This document shows positions 6,540 to 11,839 of a stretch of DNA of 11,839 nt, piece after piece. The notes under the pieces are model-generated. The model had not been told where the DNA came from. It saw only the letters and a list, made by a program, of their open reading frames with translations, and searched no databases. Source of the stretch: Deltaproteobacteria bacterium. GTDB lineage: Bacteria > Myxococcota > B64-G9. Made by a program: the position numbers and the translations under genes. The stretch is from the NCBI GenBank assembly GCA_003647095.1, contig QMME01000094.1, positions 1-11,839 of the forward strand. The letters are read 5' to 3'. Positions within the stretch are counted from its first letter, which is position 1. Every line of letters begins with the position of its first letter.

Positions 6540-7139
6540 GTGGCCCGTTACCTGTTCATCGCCCAGCAGACGCTCGATACCTGGATGGAGCAGGACAAGA
6601 TCGAGTTCGACAAGAACATCATGACCATCAAGGCCGACGGGCGTTCCTTCAAGCTGGTGGAGGCGGTGCGCTTCGTGCGGGTGGAGGGCGACGAGGAGGA
6701 CCGCCCCGGCCTGCTGGGGAGGGTCAAGACCGACGAGCAGCTGCAGCAGATGGGTGCGGAACGCTACCGCGACTCGGTGCTGTTCGAAGACATTCCCTAC
6801 AAGGTCCAGGAAGGATTCATCGCCGAGGTGTTCCTGCGCCAGCAGGCCACCACCCAGCCGGCGCCGGCGCCGCCCCGCACAACCGCCCCTCCTCCAGCGA
6901 CCGCTTCGGCGGCGGCATCGCAACGGCCGGCTCCGGTGAAACCGGCGACGCCCGCAACCGCGGCCCCGGCGGAAAGGAAGCCGGCGGCCCCAGCCGCACC
7001 GGTGCGGCCGGCGGCCGGCGCAGGTCCGGCGCAGGCCACGGCCGCCGCCAGGAAGACCCCGGCGGCTGCCAAGTCCAAGGATGAAGAGGAACTGTCGGAC
7101 GAGGAACTACTCACCCGCTTTCTGCTCGACAACCTGTAA
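6540..7139 (+). CDS. Uncharacterised 199-residue protein: conserved-looking head, Ala/Pro linker, acidic tail
   Basis: I do not recognise a named family. I chose GTG at 6540 because GGAGG lies four bases upstream, a good promoter ends at 6510, and the protein then opens ARYLFIAQQTLDTWMEQDKI. Residues 1-100 look like a compact globular domain of mixed strands and helices (GRSFKLVEAVRFVRV, then LLGRVKTDEQL, then YRDSVLFEDIPYKVQEGF). The wording resembles, from memory only, small hypothetical proteins of Deltaproteobacteria. Residues 101-178 are an Ala/Pro/Thr-rich low-complexity linker, surely disordered. Residues 179-199 form an acidic amphipathic tail (DEEELSDEELLTRFLLDNL) that could be a docking helix. 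There is no signal peptide or membrane segment, so it is likely cytoplasmic. It is a single-gene transcript, convergent with pgsW 31 bases downstream. The function is unknown; the head-linker-tail layout suggests an adaptor or scaffold. Confidence 0.82.
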   Translation: MARYLFIAQQTLDTWMEQDKIEFDKNIMTIKADGRSFKLVEAVRFVRVEGDEEDRPGLLGRVKTDEQLQQMGAERYRDSVLFEDIPYKVQEGFIAEVFLRQQATTQPAPAPPRTTAPPPATASAAASQRPAPVKPATPATAAPAERKPAAPAAPVRPAAGAGPAQATAAARKTPAAAKSKDEEELSDEELLTRFLLDNL

Positions 7140-7170
7140 TCGACCTGCGTCGTTTTCGGACAGGCCGGTT

Positions 7171-8307
7171 TCAGGGAGGTGGCTGGTTGCCGGGAGCGGT
7201 GTTGCGCCGGGACCGTAGCAGGTAGTAGGAGACATCCATGCGCAGCAGCAGGAAGATCACCACCACCAGGCCCAGCAGCACTCCCCAGGTTATGGCCAGG
7301 TTGTACTCCAGGGCCGCGAAGATTCCTCCCTCGCCCACCTGGGGATAATGATCCGGCTGCACCGGCAGGCCGTAGCGCCGGGCCAGGCGGGCGATGTTGA
7401 GAACGTGAATGACCGGCACTCCCTGGCGACTGAAACGGGTAATCACCGAGTCGCGCAGCTTCTCGGGGGAGGGGGTGGTGCGGTTGAGCCCCGGTCTGAA
7501 CATCTTCTTGTTCAGCGGGGTGCCCACGCTTCCCAATCCGCCGCCCACGTTCACGAAGCAGGAGATGGGCCGCGGGCCGGCATTCTCCCGGTAGATGTTC
7601 ATGCGTATGTCCCAGCTGGCCTCGAGGTTGGGGGGATCGATCAACTCCACGCCGTTGCGCTCGATGACTTGGCGCAGCAGGCGGATACCCTCCGGGGGCA
7701 GGCCTCCGCCCCGGTCCTGCTCGCCGCCCAGGGAGGCGGCCACGGAACGGTGGTGGATGATGCCTTTTTCGAACAGCAGCCGCTCCATGTCCAGCCAGGT
7801 CAGCTGGGGGATGTTGGCACCCCAGCGCGATGCCGACAGCGAGACAATGGGTATGGGCTCCAGATTGAGAACCTCGGCGGCCACCAGGGCGGCCAGGTTC
7901 ATGGAGGGGAAGGAGCCGGAAAAGGCCATGGCCACCACGTCGCCTTCCTTGAGTCCGGCCCGCCGGTACCAGCTTACGAAGACGGCGGCGAAGTTGGGGT
8001 TGGCCGTGGTTTGCTTGGCCGCCAGCGATCCCTCCTTGGAGGTTATCGGCGACAATCCCGAACCCACCATGCCGGTGCCGTTGGGGTCGTGCTCGGTATC
8101 CAGGCGGCCGAAGATGGCCAGCTTGTGATCGCGGATGGCCTTCATGCCGGCGTCCATCAGGCGGGCGGCCTGCAGCTTCTCGCGGTACCATTTCTTGCGG
8201 ATCTGCTGGGGCATTTGCTCCACGGCCACGTAGCCGAGCACCGATACCAGCGCCACCAGCGACAGCACGCCCCGCGAGGCGCGTCCCGGTCTCCACATCA
8301 GTGCCAT
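7171..8307 (-). CDS. pgsW: Poly-gamma-glutamate system protein PgsW
   Basis: This 378-residue protein is the third gene of the pgs set. It has one N-terminal membrane anchor (about residues 14-31), a large middle domain that by topology faces outside, and a second membrane helix near the C-terminus (about 341-356), ending in a basic, Pro-rich tail. The middle domain includes GMVGSGLSPITS, AFSGSFPSMNLA and ASRWGANIPQLTW, phrases I associate with the PgsW family found beside CapB/CapC in many non-Bacillus genomes. No biochemical activity is established that I know of. ATG at 8307 is preferred because GGGAGA lies about eight bases upstream; it overlaps pgsC by ten bases. An alternative ATG at 8298 makes a TGATG overlap with the pgsC stop but is too far from that ribosome site. 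The overlap implies translational coupling. I infer it helps export or anchor the polymer. Confidence 0.85.
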   Translation of the reverse strand: MALMWRPGRASRGVLSLVALVSVLGYVAVEQMPQQIRKKWYREKLQAARLMDAGMKAIRDHKLAIFGRLDTEHDPNGTGMVGSGLSPITSKEGSLAAKQTTANPNFAAVFVSWYRRAGLKEGDVVAMAFSGSFPSMNLAALVAAEVLNLEPIPIVSLSASRWGANIPQLTWLDMERLLFEKGIIHHRSVAASLGGEQDRGGGLPPEGIRLLRQVIERNGVELIDPPNLEASWDIRMNIYRENAGPRPISCFVNVGGGLGSVGTPLNKKMFRPGLNRTTPSPEKLRDSVITRFSRQGVPVIHVLNIARLARRYGLPVQPDHYPQVGEGGIFAALEYNLAITWGVLLGLVVVIFLLLRMDVSYYLLRSRRNTAPGNQPPP

Positions 8308-8774
8308 GCGTACATCTCCCCGCCAAAGATGATGATCAGCCCCAGCCGCACCAGCACTCCCGAGGTCAACAGCGTGGCGGCGGTTTCCACCAGTCCCTGG
8401 CGGTCGATCCAGATGCCCACCAGCCCGGGAATGATGAAGCCGATGGCCTCCAGGGCCACGGTTTGACCGGCGAAATCGAACACCAGGAACTGGCGTGAGA
8501 ACCACCCCAGCAAGAATCCCACCAGCACGATCATCACCGTTCGCCTCCGGCCGTAGACGATCATGATGTTGCCCAGCAGGCGTACGATGAAGTAGGAGAC
8601 CACTCCCAGCACCAGGGTCATCACTACCTTGAGCGGATCCGGCAGGCTCAGCGAAATGTATCCCGGCACCACCATGCCGCCGGCGGCCAGGCCCAGGGTC
8701 TCGGAAAACACCAGGCTGACGACCAGTCCCAGGGCGATTGCCGTAACCAGTACTTCTGCAGCCACGTTTTCCAC
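8298..8774 (-). CDS. pgsC: Poly-gamma-glutamate synthesis membrane protein PgsC/CapC
   Basis: This very hydrophobic 158-residue protein has the size of Bacillus PgsC/CapC (about 149) and the family's characteristic phrases FSETLGLAAGGMVVPGYISL and GFIIPGLVGIWIDRQG. It has about five membrane segments. In Bacillus, CapB and CapC together form the membrane-bound, ATP-dependent poly-gamma-glutamate synthase, CapC being the integral subunit. The start codon is GTG at 8774, supported by AGGAGA about eight bases upstream inside the end of pgsB. Only one base separates it from the pgsB stop, so the two are almost certainly translationally coupled and made in fixed ratio. The last codons overlap pgsW. 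The family call is firm. The polymer made (glutamate or another gamma-linked amino acid) is inferred. Confidence 0.92.
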   Translation of the reverse strand: MENVAAEVLVTAIALGLVVSLVFSETLGLAAGGMVVPGYISLSLPDPLKVVMTLVLGVVSYFIVRLLGNIMIVYGRRRTVMIVLVGFLLGWFSRQFLVFDFAGQTVALEAIGFIIPGLVGIWIDRQGLVETAATLLTSGVLVRLGLIIIFGGEMYAWH

Positions 8775-8775
8775 T

Positions 8776-9975
8776 TCAGTTCTCCTCGTTGGTGCCGGAC
8801 TGCTCCGAGCGATTCTTGAAGTACTCCACCAGGGCAGTCCCGCCCCCGCCGATATTGCCCATGCCGAAGACCAGTCCGCTTTTCTCTATCTGGGCCAGGG
8901 CACGCTCGAAGATGGCGGCGGCCGGAGCCTGTTCCATGGCTACCAGTTTCTCCGCCTCGCAGCCGGCCCGCAGGGCCGCTTCCAGGGCCAGGCGGGTACC
9001 GCTGCCGCACACCAGCGCCCGGGCCAGGCCGGGCAACTGGTGGAGTATTTGCCCCAGTTGCACCGACCGTTGCGGCCGGTCGGCCCGGCAGTTGAGCACG
9101 GCCACGCGGCATTCCACCTCGGGGTGGAGGTCGACCACGCGTTGCCAGACCCGGGTGGTGGACTCGGGATCGTTGGCGGCGAAGGCGTTGATGAAGAAGA
9201 TCTGCTTGGCGAAGAAGGCCAGGCGCAAGATGCGCAGGGCTCCCAGGTCGGGTTCGGCCGACCACATGCCCTCCAGGGCGGCCCGGCGCTCGGCCCCGGC
9301 CAGCAGGCAGGCACGCAGGGCCAGGGCCACGTTCTCCGGGTGTTCCAGGTAGGTGAAACGGCGCATGATGTCGTTATCGATGCCTTCCGTGGCCGGGCTC
9401 ACCGGTATCAACTCGGCTCCCTTTTTCTCGGCGGCACCGCGGAAGATCTCCAGCAGGGCGGGATCGTCTTCGGCCGTGACCAGGGGGCCCCGGGCGGGAA
9501 CGGTTCCTGCCAGGGCGCGGGCAACGTCGCCGACAGTGGGCCCCATGACGTCCAGGTGATCGGCCCGGGCATTGGTGATCACTCCCACCGTGGAACGGAC
9601 CAGGCGACGCTCGCACAGGTCCTGCAGTTGCGGTTGCAGGGCCATGCACTCGAGGACCACGGCCCGGGCCCGCCGCCGTGCGGCGACGCCCACGGCCCGG
9701 ACCTGCTCGATGATGTTGGCCCGTCCCTGGCGCTGGATGGTGTACTCCTTGCCGTTTTCCAGGATCATGCGCGGCTGCGAGCCGGTGGTCTTGGCACAGG
9801 TGGGAATGCCCGAACCACGCAAGCCGCCGGCGATCAGGCGGGTCACCGAGGACTTGCCCCGGGTGCCATTGACGTGAATCCTGATGGGAATGCGCCGCAG
9901 TCGCGACAGGTGGCCGAAGTACTCCCAGGCGCCGAATGCCACCAGCAGCAGCAGCAGTATGAGAACCGTGACCAT
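8776..9975 (-). CDS. pgsB: Poly-gamma-glutamate synthase PgsB/CapB (Mur-ligase-like amide ligase)
   Basis: This 399-residue protein has an N-terminal membrane anchor (about residues 2-17) followed by a Mur-ligase-type ATP-binding domain. The P loop is NGTRGKSSVTRLI (36-48), the CapB signature. TKTTGS-like AKTTGSQPRMI (61-71), ECMALQP (109-115) and VITNARADHLDVMGPT (132-147) follow in the expected order. The last of these corresponds to the central nucleotide/metal-binding block of Mur-type ligases. It would activate the growing chain's gamma-carboxyl with ATP and add the next amino acid at the inner face of the membrane. Length equals Bacillus PgsB/CapB (about 390-400). ATG at 9975 has a poor ribosome site (GAGAG about nine bases upstream). 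The gene begins 39 bases after the biotin carrier stop and runs directly into pgsC. It is complete, with no sign of damage. Confidence 0.94.
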   Translation of the reverse strand: MVTVLILLLLLVAFGAWEYFGHLSRLRRIPIRIHVNGTRGKSSVTRLIAGGLRGSGIPTCAKTTGSQPRMILENGKEYTIQRQGRANIIEQVRAVGVAARRRARAVVLECMALQPQLQDLCERRLVRSTVGVITNARADHLDVMGPTVGDVARALAGTVPARGPLVTAEDDPALLEIFRGAAEKKGAELIPVSPATEGIDNDIMRRFTYLEHPENVALALRACLLAGAERRAALEGMWSAEPDLGALRILRLAFFAKQIFFINAFAANDPESTTRVWQRVVDLHPEVECRVAVLNCRADRPQRSVQLGQILHQLPGLARALVCGSGTRLALEAALRAGCEAEKLVAMEQAPAAAIFERALAQIEKSGLVFGMGNIGGGGTALVEYFKNRSEQSGTNEEN

Positions 9976-10014
9976 GTAGCGGACTCTCGTCTACCAGCGG
10001 CGCCTGCGGCAAGG

Positions 10015-10464
10015 CTAGCGAAAAGAAACCAGCCCATCTCCGGTCTGAACCTGTTGCCCGGGTTTGACCATGATCTCGGCGATCTGGCCCGACCGATCGG
10101 AGCGAATCTCGTTCTCCATCTTCATGGCCTCAATCACCAGCAGGATGTCGCCGCTGCTGACTTGCTGTCCGGCCTCGACGACCAGCCTCAGGACGGTGCC
10201 CGGCATCTGGGCGGTGAAAATCTTGCCGGAGCCGGACGCGGTCGGCGGCCTGGAGACAGGTGGGGAAACGACCGGGGCAGGGGAGGACGTGTCGGCAGTC
10301 GTGCCGGGGTCGCCAGCCGCAGCCGCCAACGGGGTGGCCTCCTTCTGGACCGAGACCGTGTACCGCTGTCCCGCTACCTCGAGCAGCGCCCGGCCGCCGT
10401 CGAAGCTTTCCACCTGTACCGTGAATTCCTTGTCTGCTACCCGTACGATCAGTGTCTCTGCCAT
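10015..10464 (-). CDS. Biotin carboxyl carrier protein (biotin/lipoyl domain)
   Basis: This 149-residue protein ends in a biotinyl domain (about residues 80-149): QMPGTVLRLVVEAGQQVSSGD, then EAMKMENEI at 112-120 with Lys115 as the biotin-bearing residue, then GQIAEIMVKPGQQVQTGDGLVSF. An N-terminal segment of about 40 residues is probably a small beta domain. Between them lies a Pro/Ala/Ser linker (about 44-80) that lets the carrier swing between active sites. Layout and sequence are closest in feel to the carrier subunits of sodium-pumping decarboxylases and of acyl-CoA carboxylases (the OadA tail, or MmdC) rather than AccB, which is only an impression. ATG at 10464 has AAAGGA about six bases upstream. 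No carboxylase, transcarboxylase or decarboxylase subunit is in the window, and its neighbours are pgsB and a binding protein, so its enzyme partner lies elsewhere. Confidence 0.9.
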   Translation of the reverse strand: MAETLIVRVADKEFTVQVESFDGGRALLEVAGQRYTVSVQKEATPLAAAAGDPGTTADTSSPAPVVSPPVSRPPTASGSGKIFTAQMPGTVLRLVVEAGQQVSSGDILLVIEAMKMENEIRSDRSGQIAEIMVKPGQQVQTGDGLVSFR

Positions 10465-10518
10465 GTTTATCCTTTATCGTGTCGTCTGCTGCGAAGGTAG
10501 GTCAATCGTCGGCTGCGA

Positions 10519-11445
10519 TCAATGATTATCTGTCTGTCCGGCGGGAGCGATCGGAGCGGCAGCGGCCTTGCCAGCGGGCCGGTCGCCCAGCCGGGAGCGG
10601 ACTCGCTCTTCCACCTGTCGCAGCCTGTCGTAGGCGGTGTCGTTGCCGGTTATCCAGCCGTTGATTCCCAGGGTCGGCTCCAGCGCCCGCCGGCCCTGGC
10701 GATCCAGGGTGTTGATGGAAAGCAGCGCCTGCCGCAGGGCCTGCTTGAGGGAAGCGGGCAGGTCGGCCCGGGCGCAATAGGCATCGTAGGGAATGCGGCC
10801 GGCCTTGGCCACGATTACCAGCTCGCCCACCGGCAGGCCGGCCTGGCGGGCATCGCGAATGGCCCCGGAAAAGGTGGCCACCAGGTCGTAACGATCGGCG
10901 AACAAACCCTCCAGGCAGGCGCGGTGGTTGCCGGCGAATTCCACGGCGGCGAAGTGCTCGAAGGGATTGATGCCGCGGGCCAGCAAGTAGTCCGCCGGCA
11001 GCAGGTAGCCGGAGGTGGAATCGGGATCGGCAAAGCACAGTCGGGCCGAGCGCCACTCGGCCAGGGGCCTGATGCGCCGCTCCGCCACGCTGACCAGGTA
11101 GCTGGAATAGCTGGTGGAACCGTTGGCCACCTGGGTGGCCAGCAATTCGATGGCCCGCGAGCGGCGCCGGGCCCGCACGTATGACAGGGGGGAGAGCTTG
11201 GCCAGGTCGATGCGCCCGGCGACCATGTCGTCTATGAGTGCCCGGTAGCTGTCGGCCACCTGCAACTGCAGGGGGCGGCCCAGCTTGCTGCCGAGCAGCC
11301 GCACCAGTGGTTGGAAACGCTGGCGGGTGGCTTCCACCCCGACGATCGGGGTCATACCGAAGACCAGCGGTCTCTGCACGGGAGGGTCGGCCCCGGCCAG
11401 CGGGATCAGCACGAGGAACGAGAAGAGAAACAGCAACCTGTTCAT
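10519..11445 (-). CDS. PhnD-like periplasmic substrate-binding protein
   Basis: This 308-residue protein has a clean Sec signal peptide (MNRLLFLFSFLVLIPLAGA, cut before residue 20). It then shows the fold markers of phosphate/phosphite/phosphonate-type binding proteins: PLVFGMTPI, FQPLVRLLGSKLGRPLQLQVADSYRALIDDMVAGRIDLA (residues 45-82, quoted by its key words FQPLV and GRIDLA), LSPLSYV, and DPDSTSGYLLPADYLL. These proteins capture anions or other small solutes in the periplasm. Its ATG overlaps the TGA of the upstream GGDEF gene by four bases (ATGA, 11442-11445), so both proteins are made together. There is no ABC permease or ATPase here, which argues for a sensing role in place of uptake. 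The C-terminal tail is Ala/Pro-rich and probably flexible. The ligand cannot be read from sequence. Confidence 0.85.
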   Translation of the reverse strand: MNRLLFLFSFLVLIPLAGADPPVQRPLVFGMTPIVGVEATRQRFQPLVRLLGSKLGRPLQLQVADSYRALIDDMVAGRIDLAKLSPLSYVRARRRSRAIELLATQVANGSTSYSSYLVSVAERRIRPLAEWRSARLCFADPDSTSGYLLPADYLLARGINPFEHFAAVEFAGNHRACLEGLFADRYDLVATFSGAIRDARQAGLPVGELVIVAKAGRIPYDAYCARADLPASLKQALRQALLSINTLDRQGRRALEPTLGINGWITGNDTAYDRLRQVEERVRSRLGDRPAGKAAAAPIAPAGQTDNH

Positions 11446-11839
11446 GTCTCCACCCGGTTGCGGCCACCTGCCTTGGCCCGGTATAACGCCTGGTCGGCTC
11501 GTTCGATGAGGTCGTCAAGCTGGTCATCATCGAGGTCCAGCTCGGCCACGCCGATGCTGACGGTGAGTTTACCCTCCGGCTGTTTCTCCTGGCCGGGAAA
11601 CTCCGCTCTTTCCACCACCCGGCGAATCTTTTCCGCCACCCGCCTGGCTGACTTGAGCTCGGTGTCCAGCAGGGCCACGCAGAATTCCTCGCCGCCGAAG
11701 CGGCCGGCGATATCGGTGGAGCGCAGGTTCTCGCGCAGCAGGCGGGCCAGGTGTTCGAGTAGCTGGTCACCGGCCAGGTGGCCGTTGTTATCGTTGTAGT
11801 GCTTGAAGTGATCCACGTCGAGCATGAGCATGCTCAGCG
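11442..11839 (-). CDS. GGDEF-domain diguanylate cyclase, C-terminal part (5' end outside window)
   Basis: The frame is open to the right edge, so the start and any sensor domain lie beyond it. About 132 residues are visible and cover nearly the whole GGDEF domain. LMLDVDHFKHYND supplies the metal-binding Asp and the substrate region. GGEEF is the active-site loop, followed by LTVSIGVA and a last helix with RADQALYRAKAGGRN. An RSTD sequence sits exactly five residues before GGEEF, which is the RxxD inhibitory site, so product feedback by c-di-GMP is expected. All signature residues for synthesis of c-di-GMP from two GTP are present, so an active cyclase is likely. The stop overlaps the start of the PhnD-like gene by four bases. 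A signalling pair, with the periplasmic protein feeding the cyclase's unseen N-terminal domain, is my inference. Confidence 0.93.
   Translation of the reverse strand, partial: LSMLMLDVDHFKHYNDNNGHLAGDQLLEHLARLLRENLRSTDIAGRFGGEEFCVALLDTELKSARRVAEKIRRVVERAEFPGQEKQPEGKLTVSIGVAELDLDDDQLDDLIERADQALYRAKAGGRNRVET

Noticed and set aside
7140..7170. A bidirectional terminator between the convergent 199-residue protein and pgsW genes
   Set aside because: Only a four-base CGAC/GTCG stem with a four-base loop precedes the TTTT. It is too weak to call as a terminator without transcript data.
8308..8505. A 66-residue N-terminal extension of PgsW
   Set aside because: The extension lies wholly inside pgsC in another frame and reads as Arg/Gly-rich out-of-frame sequence. 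The ATG at 8307 with its own GGGAGA gives the expected anchor helix at once.
8629..10500. A 623-codon open frame on the plus strand across pgsC, pgsB and the biotin carrier gene
   Set aside because: It spans three real genes on the other strand, has no ribosome site and no protein-like pattern.
10465..10518. A promoter for the biotin carrier gene on the minus strand
   Set aside because: TTGACC at 10505-10500 is a fair -35 box, but the best -10 candidate (GATAAA) is about 21 bases away and the better spaced hexamers match poorly.

Overview
This is a GC-rich, densely coded bacterial chromosome segment. It holds twelve protein-coding genes, two of them cut by the window edges. I see no rRNA, tRNA, insertion sequence, CRISPR array or integrase, and no gene-free stretch longer than about 125 bases. 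The tungsten-type aldehyde:ferredoxin oxidoreductase, a lipoprotein 5'-nucleotidase, a lid-less Hsp70 with its own J-protein, and a CapB/CapC/PgsW set suggest a Gram-negative, anaerobic or facultative bacterium. The gene mix feels most like Desulfobacterota/Desulfuromonadia or an anaerobic gammaproteobacterium, but this is inferred from content and not proven.

Layout, left to right. (1) Positions 1-1399, plus strand: the 3' two thirds of an AOR gene and a MoaD/ThiS-like sulfur carrier ending in Gly-Gly-Gly, 16 bases apart. Together they form a probable pyranopterin enzyme/cofactor pair. (2) Positions 1452-4527, plus strand: a good sigma-70-type promoter drives an Hsp70 that stops just after the beta substrate-binding domain, followed by a J-domain/TPR-like protein. 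A GTGA-loop hairpin follows, then a CvpA-family membrane protein whose cytoplasmic tail carries DP-type repeats. (3) Positions 4535-6412, minus strand: a lipoprotein 5'-nucleotidase of the UshA type, convergent with cvpA. (4) Positions 6540-7139, plus strand: a small unrecognised protein divergent from the nucleotidase, with a conserved-looking head, an Ala/Pro linker and an acidic tail. (5) Positions 7171-9975, minus strand: pgsB-pgsC-pgsW, tightly packed poly-gamma-glutamate-type synthesis genes without capA/pgsA. A biotin carrier protein gene (10015-10464) lies just upstream. (6) Positions 10519-11839, minus strand: a PhnD-like periplasmic binding protein translationally coupled to the end of a GGDEF diguanylate cyclase that runs off the window.

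Functionally the window reads as several short core-type operons rather than one system. The most interesting points are the reduced Hsp70/J pair beside a DP-repeat membrane protein, the Pgs set lacking its usual CapA partner and sitting behind a biotin carrier, the binding-protein/cyclase pair with no transporter, and the unassigned 199-residue protein with its own promoter.
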